From Nitrospira sp. (GTDB taxonomy: Bacteria > Nitrospirota > Nitrospiria > Nitrospirales > Nitrospiraceae): DNA of 6,206 bases. Below, piece by piece: positions 1-6,206 of the stretch. A program made the position numbers and the translations under genes. The stretch is taken from contig JANYAJ010000489.1 of NCBI GenBank assembly GCA_025361385.1, positions 1-6,206 on the forward strand. Reading direction: 5' to 3'. Numbering within the stretch: the first letter of the stretch is position 1; each line of letters opens with the position of its first letter. Under the pieces are notes generated by a model. The model searched no databases. It was not told where the DNA came from and saw nothing but the letters and a program-made list of their open reading frames with translations.

Positions 1-3000
1 AGCGCAGGCGCGACTCGAGTTACTACGATCTGCTGGCGTCGGAAGCGAGATTGTGCAGTTTCGTGGCGATTGCCCAGGGACAACTGCCGCAAGAAAGCAG
101 GTTTGCGCTCGGGCGTCTCCTCACCACGACCGCCGGTGGAGGGCCGGTACTGATCTCGTGGAGCGGGTCGATGTTCGAGTACCTCATGCCGCTGTTGGTG
201 ATGCCGACCTACGAGAACACTCTGCTCGACCAAACCTGCAAGGCGGCGGTGGAGAGACAGATCGAGTATGGCAGGCAGCGCAGCGTCCCGTGGGGCATTT
301 CGGAATCCGGCTACAATATGATCGATATGCATCTCAACTACCAATACCGCGCGTTCGGCGTGCCCGGGCTGGGACTCAAACGTGGGCTTGCCGATGACGT
401 CGTCATTGCACCCTATGCCTCGGCGCTCGCGCTGATGGTGGCGCCCGAGGAGGCATGCCTGAATTTGCAGCGGCTCGCGACTGAAGGAGTTGAAGGACCA
501 TTCGGGATGTATGAAGCGATCGACTATACGCCTTCCCGGCTCCCGCGCGGGCAATCGAGTGCTGTGATTCGATCGTACATGGCCCATCACGAAGGCATGA
601 GCTTGCTTTCCTTGGCCTACCTGCTCCTGGATCGTCCGATGCAGAAACGATTCGAGTCGGATCCGTTGTTCCAGGCGACCACGCTGCTGCTTCAAGAGCG
701 GATTCCAAAAACCACGGCATTGTATTCGCCGACTGTCGAGCTGTCCGACGTCCCGACGGCTGCCAGTGGATGGGAGACGCCGGTGCGCCGATTCAGCAGT
801 CCACACACGCCGATCCCGGAAGTCCACTTATTGTCCAACGGCCGATATCACGTGATGATCACGAATGCGGGTGGCGGCTATAGCCGTTGGAGGGACCTCG
901 CCGTGACACGCTGGCGAGAAGATAGTACCTGCGACAACTGGGGGACGTTCTGTTACATCCGCGACGTGACGAGCGGGGAGTTCTGGTCCACGGCCTATCA
1001 GCCGACACTCACGCCGCCGAAGTCCTACGAAGTCATCTTTTCCGAGGGACGGGCTGAGTTTCGCCGGCGTGACCACGATGTCGAGACGTATACCGAAATC
1101 GTGGTGTCTCCGGAAGACGACATCGAATTGCGGCGAACCCGCATCACCAACGAGTCGAGGAGCCGTCGCACGATCGAAATCACGAGTTACGCGGAAGTCG
1201 TGCTCGCCTCATCCGCAGCGGACGCGCTGCATCCGGCGTTCAGCAATCTCTTTGTGCAGACCGAGATCGTTCGCGAACAGCAAGCGATTCTCTGTACGCG
1301 CAGGCCCCGCTCCGTCGACGAACATTCTCCATGGATGTGTCATCTCATGGCCGTGCATGGAGCAGACATCGGCACGATGTCTTACGAGACAGACCGCCTC
1401 CAGTTCATCGGCCGCGGCCACACCCCCGCCGATCCGCAAGCTATGAGCGGCTCCGGCGCGCGACAGGGGGCGGCGGCGTTGTCCGGCAGCGAGGGCTCCG
1501 TGCTCGATCCGATTGTCGCCATCCGGTGCCGGATTACGCTCGATCCGGAAGAATCGGTCACGATCGATCTGGTGATCGGCATCGGCGATACCCGCGATAT
1601 CTGCCTGGGCTTGGCCGAGAAATATCATGATCGGCGACTGGCCGATCGTGTCTTCGATCTGGCCTGGACCCATAATCAAGTGGTCATGCGGCAGCTGAAT
1701 GCCACCGAGGCCGATGCGCAACTCTATGGCTGCCTGGCCAACTCTATCCTCTACGCCAATTCCTCTCTGCGGGCCGACCCGAGCGATCTGATCAAAAACC
1801 GCCGCGGGCAATCCGGGCTCTGGGGCTACGCGATTTCAGGCGATTTGCCGATCGTGCTGTTGCAGATCTGCAATCCGGCTAATATCGATCTGGTGCGCCA
1901 GCTCGTACAGGCCCACGCCTATTGGCGTTCTAAGGGGTTATCTGTGGATCTGGTGATCTGGAATGAAGACCACACCGGGTACCGGCAAGTCCTTCACGAA
2001 CAGATTATGGGATTAATCGCCTCGGGTCTGGAAGCACAGGTGATGGATCGACCGGGCGGCATCTTCGTCCGTCCTATCGACCAGATCTCGAACGAAGACC
2101 GCATTCTGCTGCAATCGGTCGCCCGTGTCATTCTCACCGACAATCGGGGATCGCTCGCGGACCAGATCGCCCGTCGCGTCCATACGGACGTCACGGTGCC
2201 GCACCTGATACCCACCCGAACCCGCCGAACCGAACCCTTGCCATCCGCTGCGGTGCCGCGCCACGATCTCATGTTCTTCAACGGGCTGGGAGGGTTCACC
2301 GCCGATGGCCGCGAGTATGTCGTCACGACCGCGCACGGACAGGTGACTCCGGCACCGTGGGTGAACGTATTGGCGAATCCGCATTTCGGCACCGTCATCT
2401 CGGAAAGCGGCCAGGCCTATACGTGGTATGAGAACGCCCACGAATTCCGACTCACTCCCTGGCACAACGACCCGGTGAGCGATGCGAGCGGAGAAGCGTT
2501 CTACCTCCGTGACGAAGAGAGGGGCCACTTCTGGTCCCCTACGCCGCTGCCCAGCCGCGGGGCGACACCGTACGTCAGTCGGCATGGCTTCGGCTATAGT
2601 GTCTTCGAGCATACGGAGCGCGGGATCCGCTCAGAGCTCTGGGTATACGTGGCCCTGGATGCACCGATCAAGTTCACGGTCTTAAAAGTAAGGAACGAGT
2701 CAGGCCGCGCGCGCAAACTGTCTGCGACGGGCTATATGGAATGGGTGCTGGGAGATCTGCGGCCAAAATCGGCGATGCACGTCGTGACCGAACTGGACGC
2801 GAAGAGCCGCGCGATCTTCGCGAGGAATCCCTATCACTCGGAGTTCGGCGGGAAGATGGCGTTCTTTGACGTGGACGAGACGGCTCGAACCATCAGTGGA
2901 GACCGGACTGAGTTTATCGGGCGCAACGGTTCGCTGCGCAATCCGGCGGCGATGGCGTCGTCTGGGCTCTCGGGCAACGTGGGGGCGGGTCTCGATCCCT

Positions 3001-4676
3001 GCGCCGCGATCCACGTTCCATTCGAACTGGCCGACGGACAAGAGCGTGAGATCATCTTTATGTCCGGCGTCGGGCGGGACGCGGATGACGCAGGAAACCT
3101 GATCCATCGCTTCCGAGGATCTGCGGCTGCGCGGGGCGTCCTCGAAGCGGTGTGGCAATACTGGACGCACGCGCTCGGCGCCGTGCAGGTGGAGACCCCG
3201 GACCAGTCATTGAACGTGCTGACCAACGGCTGGCTGATGTACCAAACGCTTGCATGCCGTCTATGGGCGCGGAGCGGATACTATCAATCGGGGGGCGCCT
3301 TCGGGTTCCGCGATCAACTGCAAGATTCCATGGCGCTTATCCATACCGCGCCGCATCTTGTGCGCGAGCATCTTCTGCTGTCCGCAGCCCGGCAGTTTCA
3401 GGAAGGCGATGTCCAGCATTGGTGGCATCCTCCCACAGGCCGAGGTGTGCGTACACGCTGTTCGGACGATTATCTCTGGCTGCCGTTGGCGGCATGCCGA
3501 TACGTGCTGAGCACAGGGGATAGCGGGGTATTGGATGAACCCATCCACTTCGTCGAAGGCCGCCCGGTCAATCAGGAGGAGGATTCGTATTACGACCTGC
3601 CGGGCCGATCTGAACGGACAGCCAGCTTGTACGAACATTGCGTGCTAGCCATTTTGAAAGGCCTCACACGCGGAGAGCACGGCCTCCCACTCATCGGATC
3701 CGGTGACTGGAACGACGGCATGGACATGGTCGGAAAACAGGGCAGAGGCGAGAGCATCTGGTTGGGATTCTTTCTGTACGACGTGCTCATGCAGTTCACG
3801 AAGGTGGCATGCCTGCGTGGCGACCTCTCCTTCGCGCAACGCTGCCAGACGGAGGCGACGGACCTGCGCCAGCATCTCGAGCAGCATGGCTGGGACGGAG
3901 CATGGTATCGCCGTGCGTACTTTGACGATGGCTCGCCTCTTGGGTCGGCGAGCAACCCCGAATGCCAGATCGATTCGATTGCACAAAGCTGGTCGGTTCT
4001 CTCTGGGGCGGGGGATGCCGCGCGCTCGCGCATGGCGATGGAGGCTGTGGATCGGCGCCTTGTGCGCCGGGATGCTGCGCTGATTCAACTGTTGGATCCC
4101 CCGTTCGACAAGTCGACGTTGAATCCTGGCTACATCAAAGGGTACGTCCCGGGGGTGAGAGAAAATGGCGGGCAGTATACGCATGCGGCGATCTGGGCGA
4201 CGATGGCGTTCGCCGCATTGGGAGACGGACGGCGCGCGTGGGAGCTGTTGTCCATGATCAACCCGATCAACCATGCGAGATCTCCGGAGGGGACCGCGAT
4301 CTACAAAGTAGAACCCTACGTGGTTGCCGCCGACGTCTATGCGGTCTCGCCACACACCGGCCGTGGAGGATGGACCTGGTACACGGGCTCGGCCGGCTGG
4401 ATGTACCGGCTCATCGTCGAATCACTCCTCGGGGTGAGGCTGGACGTAGACAAGTTATATGTGGCTCCCTGTCTCCCTGCGGATTGGAAGGAGTTCACCT
4501 TGCACTACCGATACCGGGACACGCGCTACCATATCACCGTCTCGCACGTCATGGCCGGAACTGGCGTGACGAGCGTGACGGTCGATGGCGTTAAGCAATT
4601 CGATCAGGCGATTTCTCTTGTGGACGATCGGCAGGAACATTCGGTTGAGATCACAATACAGGCCGCGGGCCATTAA
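1..4676 (+). CDS. ndvB: Cyclic beta-1,2-glucan synthase, C-terminal part (5' end outside window)
   Basis: The protein makes cyclic beta-1,2-glucan, an osmoadaptation and cell-surface polysaccharide; family members are inner-membrane enzymes of about 2800 residues. The frame is open at the left edge (first full codon at 3), so the TTG at 51 is internal, and about 1557 residues are visible to TAA 4674-4676. In visible numbering, residues 1 to about 220 are the end of the GH189/glycoamylase-like cyclisation domain (WSGSMFEYLMP at 53, PWGISESGYN at 96, YMAHHEGM at 192). A first GH94-like beta-sandwich with helices follows at about 276-750. A second sandwich starts near 757 and leads into the GH94 (alpha/alpha)6 domain, with GSGDWNDGMD (catalytic-acid motif, Asp about 1235), QYTHAAIW (His about 1394) and YTGSAGWMYR (phosphate-site region, about 1460). 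In the Brucella enzyme this C-terminal phosphorylase part controls glucan length. The missing N-terminal half should hold the GT84 transferase and membrane helices. No frameshift or internal stop is seen. A stand-alone phosphorylase is less likely because the cyclisation domain is fused in frame. Confidence 0.95.
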   Translation, partial: RRRDSSYYDLLASEARLCSFVAIAQGQLPQESRFALGRLLTTTAGGGPVLISWSGSMFEYLMPLLVMPTYENTLLDQTCKAAVERQIEYGRQRSVPWGISESGYNMIDMHLNYQYRAFGVPGLGLKRGLADDVVIAPYASALALMVAPEEACLNLQRLATEGVEGPFGMYEAIDYTPSRLPRGQSSAVIRSYMAHHEGMSLLSLAYLLLDRPMQKRFESDPLFQATTLLLQERIPKTTALYSPTVELSDVPTAASGWETPVRRFSSPHTPIPEVHLLSNGRYHVMITNAGGGYSRWRDLAVTRWREDSTCDNWGTFCYIRDVTSGEFWSTAYQPTLTPPKSYEVIFSEGRAEFRRRDHDVETYTEIVVSPEDDIELRRTRITNESRSRRTIEITSYAEVVLASSAADALHPAFSNLFVQTEIVREQQAILCTRRPRSVDEHSPWMCHLMAVHGADIGTMSYETDRLQFIGRGHTPADPQAMSGSGARQGAAALSGSEGSVLDPIVAIRCRITLDPEESVTIDLVIGIGDTRDICLGLAEKYHDRRLADRVFDLAWTHNQVVMRQLNATEADAQLYGCLANSILYANSSLRADPSDLIKNRRGQSGLWGYAISGDLPIVLLQICNPANIDLVRQLVQAHAYWRSKGLSVDLVIWNEDHTGYRQVLHEQIMGLIASGLEAQVMDRPGGIFVRPIDQISNEDRILLQSVARVILTDNRGSLADQIARRVHTDVTVPHLIPTRTRRTEPLPSAAVPRHDLMFFNGLGGFTADGREYVVTTAHGQVTPAPWVNVLANPHFGTVISESGQAYTWYENAHEFRLTPWHNDPVSDASGEAFYLRDEERGHFWSPTPLPSRGATPYVSRHGFGYSVFEHTERGIRSELWVYVALDAPIKFTVLKVRNESGRARKLSATGYMEWVLGDLRPKSAMHVVTELDAKSRAIFARNPYHSEFGGKMAFFDVDETARTISGDRTEFIGRNGSLRNPAAMASSGLSGNVGAGLDPCAAIHVPFELADGQEREIIFMSGVGRDADDAGNLIHRFRGSAAARGVLEAVWQYWTHALGAVQVETPDQSLNVLTNGWLMYQTLACRLWARSGYYQSGGAFGFRDQLQDSMALIHTAPHLVREHLLLSAARQFQEGDVQHWWHPPTGRGVRTRCSDDYLWLPLAACRYVLSTGDSGVLDEPIHFVEGRPVNQEEDSYYDLPGRSERTASLYEHCVLAILKGLTRGEHGLPLIGSGDWNDGMDMVGKQGRGESIWLGFFLYDVLMQFTKVACLRGDLSFAQRCQTEATDLRQHLEQHGWDGAWYRRAYFDDGSPLGSASNPECQIDSIAQSWSVLSGAGDAARSRMAMEAVDRRLVRRDAALIQLLDPPFDKSTLNPGYIKGYVPGVRENGGQYTHAAIWATMAFAALGDGRRAWELLSMINPINHARSPEGTAIYKVEPYVVAADVYAVSPHTGRGGWTWYTGSAGWMYRLIVESLLGVRLDVDKLYVAPCLPADWKEFTLHYRYRDTRYHITVSHVMAGTGVTSVTVDGVKQFDQAISLVDDRQEHSVEITIQAAGH

Positions 4677-4739
4677 CGGAGAAGGATAGGCCACAATTCA
4701 TGACATGGCTGAGTACGAAACAATATCGACCAGACCACG

Positions 4740-4769
4740 CGCTGTCTTCTCCCCCTACGAAGACCAGCG
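4740..4769 (+). terminator. Possible 3' stem-loop after ndvB
   Basis: The arms CGCTGTCTTC (4740-4749) and GAAGACCAGCG (4759-4769) pair over 10 base pairs, with a single bulged C and a 9-base loop. The hairpin starts 63 bases after the ndvB stop. No T-tract follows, so it is not a standard intrinsic terminator. It could stabilise the 3' end of the long message or be a chance structure. Confidence 0.35.
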
Positions 4770-4922
4770 TCTGACATGCTCCCTCGCCATTATCCTCAGA
4801 GAGAAGAAGGCGATACCATGCCGATTTGCTGAAGTGCCCGGCGGTCTCAAGTCTCCACACACCGCCTCAGCGCTCATCCTTCCCGCCCGCCTCGCGTGCC
4901 AACCTGTCTGAAAACGTGAAGT

Positions 4923-4939
4923 CTCGAATTCCATTCGAG
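4923..4939. repeat. Short inverted repeat CTCGAA-N5-TTCGAG
   Basis: The perfect 6-bp arms are at 4923-4928 and 4934-4939, with a 5-base spacer. The element could be an operator-like dyad or a weak RNA hairpin upstream of csbD. It lies about 165 bases before the csbD start and is short enough to arise by chance. Confidence 0.3.
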
Positions 4940-5040
4940 TCGCACAATCGGTATACGCGCCAACCTGCGATCGGATTTCCGCTTCCTATTTGAGCAATTT
5001 TGACCAGACTGCTGCCGGTCTTCTCGCCATATTAATCTGC

Positions 5041-5106
5041 ATGGAGAAGATCATGCATGACGGGGTTGGATCGAGAGAACCGCTCAAGGGGAGGGAGACC
5101 GTATGA
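5041..5106 (+). CDS. Putative leader ORF (17-21 codons) overlapping the csbD start
   Basis: An ATG at 5041 opens a 21-codon frame whose TGA (5104-5106) overlaps the csbD ATG (5103-5105) in an ATGA junction typical of translational coupling. A second in-frame ATG at 5053 is the better start: it has GGAGAAG at 5043-5049 at suitable spacing and gives a 17-residue peptide (MHDGVGSREPLKGRETV). The peptide has no recognisable family. The frame passes over the csbD ribosome binding site, so translating it could influence csbD initiation. Short frames are common by chance, so coding status is uncertain. Confidence 0.3.
   Translation: MEKIMHDGVGSREPLKGRETV
5087..5098 (+). promoter_or_regulatory. Ribosome binding site of csbD
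   Basis: The purine run AAGGGGAGGGAG lies at 5087-5098 and ends 4 bases before the ATG at 5103. Its GGAG core (5090-5093) sits 9 bases from the ATG. It supports the chosen start. Confidence 0.8.
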
Positions 5107-5372
5107 ACGCGGATCAACTCAAAGAGAAATGGATGCAGTTCAAATGCGAACTGAAACAGCAGCATGGCAATGTTATCGATGACAGCGCGAAACAGATCGA
5201 AGGCCACGACGACACGTTCATCGGCAAAGTTCAGGAGCGGTATGGCGAGAAAAAGGATGCGCTCATAAAAGAGGCGGGCCGGTGGCAACAACAGCCGGGG
5301 CCGCAATGCTGGGGAAGCGGCCCCACTGAATGGATGCGATTCACGAGAGATGCACGAACGACCTCACGATGA
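5103..5372 (+). CDS. csbD: CsbD family stress-response protein
   Basis: This encodes an 89-residue protein. Residues 1 to about 62 match the CsbD family: MNADQLKEKWMQFK at the start, an acidic D26-D27 stretch leading to IEGHDDTFIGKVQERYG (32-48), and a closing helix ending near GRW (59-61). The family is small, hydrophilic and cytoplasmic, and is known as a general-stress group (sigma-B controlled in Bacillus); its molecular function is unknown. The start is backed by a strong ribosome binding site and by the family's usual N-terminus. CsbD proteins usually end near 60-70 residues. Here a tail of about 27 residues follows (Q62-R89), rich in G, P, W, T and R and unlike the family, and it is encoded over a perfect inverted repeat. 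The tail may be a real extension or the result of a small indel that moved the frame past the original stop. The CsbD call is firm; the C-terminus is not. Confidence 0.9.
   Translation: MNADQLKEKWMQFKCELKQQHGNVIDDSAKQIEGHDDTFIGKVQERYGEKKDALIKEAGRWQQQPGPQCWGSGPTEWMRFTRDARTTSR
5297..5324 (+). repeat. Perfect 8-bp GC-rich inverted repeat inside the csbD 3' end
   Basis: GGGGCCGC (5297-5304) and GCGGCCCC (5317-5324) are exact reverse complements separated by 12 bases. The RNA hairpin would be strong, but no T-tract follows (ACTGAATGG comes next). It sits where the CsbD domain proper has just ended, and a TGA in another frame lies at 5327-5329. It may act as a terminator-like or stabilising element, or may mark the spot where the original gene end was altered. 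Confidence 0.5.
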
Positions 5373-5389
5373 AAGAGAGGGCCTGAGCA

Positions 5390-5557
5390 ATGGGAAACAA
5401 CACAGTGATGCCACTGAACCAACCTGCCACCTCATGGCGTCCCGCTGCTCCTGCGCTGTGCCTGGCTCTCGTCCAGGCAGGCCGTCGAAAAAACATGTAC
5501 CAGCCGCTGCCCGGACCACCGGGCGCGTCGGTGAACGGAACGCGGCGGCCACGTTGA
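5390..5557 (+). CDS. Doubtful 55-residue hypothetical ORF
   Basis: An ATG at 5390 follows GAGAGG (5375-5380) at about 9 bases and opens 55 codons to TGA 5555-5557. The product begins MGNNTVMPLNQPATSW and is rich in P, A and R, with one short hydrophobic patch (ALCLALV) too short for a clear membrane helix. I recognise no family. A longer frame overlaps it in another phase, and the region is full of short hairpins, so this may be non-coding. It is listed because of its plausible ribosome binding site. Confidence 0.15.
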   Translation: MGNNTVMPLNQPATSWRPAAPALCLALVQAGRRKNMYQPLPGPPGASVNGTRRPR

Positions 5558-5651
5558 TGTGGCGGCTGTCGCATTGCGAGCCGCTGTTCGTGAAAGCCGC
5601 CCCGAGGATGACAGGAACGCTTCGGGTGACTCGTAATCGGAACATTAGCAA

Positions 5652-5665
5652 CGGGGCAGTCCCCG
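5652..5665 (+). promoter_or_regulatory. Small hairpin abutting the ferritin ribosome binding site
   Basis: CGGGG (5652-5656) and CCCCG (5661-5665) pair around a CAGT tetraloop. The hairpin ends one base before the AAGGAG motif of the ferritin-like gene (5667-5672). It could affect ribosome access or RNA stability, though a 5-bp GC stem can occur by chance. Confidence 0.3.
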
Positions 5666-5666
5666 A

Positions 5667-5672
5667 AAGGAG
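5667..5672 (+). promoter_or_regulatory. Ribosome binding site of the ferritin-like gene
   Basis: AAGGAG is a near-perfect Shine-Dalgarno motif, 6 bases before the GTG at 5679. It favours that GTG over the in-frame GTG at 5769 as the start. Confidence 0.75.
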
Positions 5673-5678
5673 AGAATC

Positions 5679-6206
5679 GTGAAAGATACGACAACGATCA
5701 AAGCCGCCGCCTCGACGACGGCGCAATCCGACAGTGCCGCGACGCGCGCGTCCCGGAAGGAAGGCATCGTGAAAGACGCCCTCGGGTTGACCGATGTGAA
5801 GACGCTCCGGGCTCGGGCCCGACAGGGGATCGAGGACGGGGCCATGACCGCGGGCTACAAGGCCAAAGTCGAGACCGTGATCACGCTGCTGAACGAAGCG
5901 CTCGCCACAGAAATCGTCTGTGTGCTCCGCTATAAGCGCCATTACTTCATGGCCAAAGGGATCAGCTCCCTCAGCGTGAAAGGCGAGTTCCTCCAGCATG
6001 CGGTAGAAGAACAAGCCCATGCCGACCAGTTGGCTGAACGTATTGTTCAACTGGGGGGCGAGCCGAACCTCTCCCCTGAAGGCATTTTGGACCGGAGCCA
6101 TTCGGAATATGTCGAAGGCGAGTCGTTGGCGGACATGATCACGGAAGATCTGATTGCCGAACGAGTCGCGATCGACAGCTATCGGGACATGATCACCTAT
6201 GTCGGC
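5679..6206 (+). CDS. Ferritin/bacterioferritin-like protein, N-terminal part (3' end outside window)
   Basis: The frame starts at GTG 5679 and runs to the right edge, giving 176 codons with no stop. Residues 1-30 are rich in A, S and T, and residues 31-60 form a charged lead-in. A four-helix-bundle ferritin fold begins near 64. Comparison with E. coli bacterioferritin places the di-iron ligands at E78 (NEALATE), E111 and H114 (VEEQAHAD), and E161 (EDLIAER); the remaining Glu and His should lie past the edge. The likely role is iron oxidation and storage or protection from peroxide in the cytoplasm. The position next to E111 is Gln112, where bacterioferritin has its haem-ligand Met52, so haem binding at that site is not expected. 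An alternative start, GTG 5769 (residue 31), also has purine-rich GGAAGGAAGG upstream (5755-5764) and would remove the low-complexity leader. The ferritin-like fold is secure; the exact subfamily (bacterioferritin-like or Dps-like) is not. Confidence 0.85.
   Translation, partial: MKDTTTIKAAASTTAQSDSAATRASRKEGIVKDALGLTDVKTLRARARQGIEDGAMTAGYKAKVETVITLLNEALATEIVCVLRYKRHYFMAKGISSLSVKGEFLQHAVEEQAHADQLAERIVQLGGEPNLSPEGILDRSHSEYVEGESLADMITEDLIAERVAIDSYRDMITYVG

Larger units (their letters stand above)
4677..5102. other. Intergenic region between ndvB and csbD
   Basis: This 426-base stretch contains no gene I can support. ATG-initiated frames (for example 68 codons at 4705-4911) resemble no family I know, and have no convincing ribosome binding site. 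The stretch does hold a bulged stem-loop at 4740-4769, a 6-bp hairpin at 4923-4939, two copies of GCCAACCTG at 4898 and 4959, a 10-bp palindrome at 5051-5060, and a 17-21 codon ORF overlapping the csbD start. No sigma-70 promoter with correct spacing was found: TTGACC at 5000-5005 and TATTAA at 5030-5035 are 24 bases apart, which is too far. Confidence 0.75.
5373..5678. other. Intergenic region between csbD and the ferritin-like gene
   Basis: These 306 bases contain no gene I recognise. A 55-codon ORF (5390-5557) and an overlapping 110-codon frame (5350-5682) exist, but neither resembles a family. Short perfect hairpins are spread through it: TGCCTGG/CCAGGCA (5459-5479), GCCCGG/CCGGGC with an ACCA loop (5509-5524), GCCAC/GTGGC (5548-5563) and CGGGG/CCCCG with a CAGT loop (5652-5665). 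None has a T-tract. No promoter with good -35 and -10 boxes was recognised. Confidence 0.7.

Noticed and set aside
51..53. TTG as the start codon of the large glucan synthase frame
   Set aside because: The frame is open upstream to base 3 and encodes SSYYDLLASEAR just before it, a conserved part of the family, so the TTG is internal.
3645..4355. 236-codon minus-strand ORF inside the glucan synthase
   Set aside because: It lies opposite the conserved GH94 catalytic region and its composition is that of an antisense shadow.
4705..4911. 68-codon plus-strand ORF after ndvB
   Set aside because: It has no recognisable family and no good ribosome binding site, and a stem-loop lies inside it. A chance frame is more likely.
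5000..5035. Sigma-70-like promoter before csbD (TTGACC and TATTAA)
   Set aside because: The spacer is 24 bases, far outside 16-18, and no other -35 box fits the TATTAA.
5051..5060. 10-bp palindrome TCATGCATGA as an operator
   Set aside because: It is a single short palindrome with no second copy and no promoter nearby to give it meaning.
5459..5495. Intrinsic terminator formed by the 7-bp hairpin and the A-run at about 5488-5493
   Set aside because: The run is A, not T, on the plus strand. On the minus strand the T-run would come before the hairpin, so the order is wrong for either strand.
5364..6101. 245-codon minus-strand ORF opposite the ferritin gene
   Set aside because: The plus strand shows clear ferritin ligand motifs and a strong ribosome binding site. 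The antisense protein resembles no family and is typical of high-GC shadow frames.

Overview
The window reads as an ordinary free-living bacterial chromosome segment with moderately high GC. All three recognisable genes are on the plus strand. They are the 3' part of a very large cyclic beta-1,2-glucan synthase gene (ndvB/chvB/cgs type), a small CsbD-family stress gene, and the 5' part of a ferritin/bacterioferritin-like gene. I see no transposase, integrase, phage gene, CRISPR array, rRNA or tRNA. The taxon cannot be fixed from this much sequence. The combination and base composition would fit Nitrospirota or a proteobacterium, and this is only an impression.

Layout. Bases 1-4676 are one uninterrupted frame, already open at the left edge, encoding about 1557 residues. 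This is the C-terminal half of the synthase: the end of the cyclisation (GH189/glycoamylase-like) domain, then two tandem GH94-type units, of which the second carries the phosphorylase catalytic signature. The N-terminal glycosyltransferase and membrane segments lie upstream of the window. Bases 4677-5102 hold no gene I can support. They contain a bulged 10-bp stem-loop after the synthase stop, a smaller hairpin, and just before csbD a tiny ORF whose stop overlaps the csbD start. Bases 5103-5372 are csbD, with an unusual tail beyond the family domain and a perfect GC-rich inverted repeat inside that tail. Bases 5373-5678 have no recognised gene but several short hairpins, the last touching the ribosome binding site of the next gene. 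From 5679 to the right edge runs the ferritin-like gene, cut off after 176 codons.

How they may fit together. Cyclic glucans serve osmotic adaptation and surface properties, CsbD proteins are general-stress proteins, and ferritin-like proteins store or detoxify iron. The set therefore looks like a loosely grouped stress and envelope neighbourhood. The gaps of 426 and 306 bases argue against one tight operon. No clearly novel system is evident. The points most worth a second look are the leader ORF overlapping csbD, the csbD tail with its inverted repeat, the two competing starts of the ferritin gene, and the loss of the bacterioferritin haem-ligand methionine.
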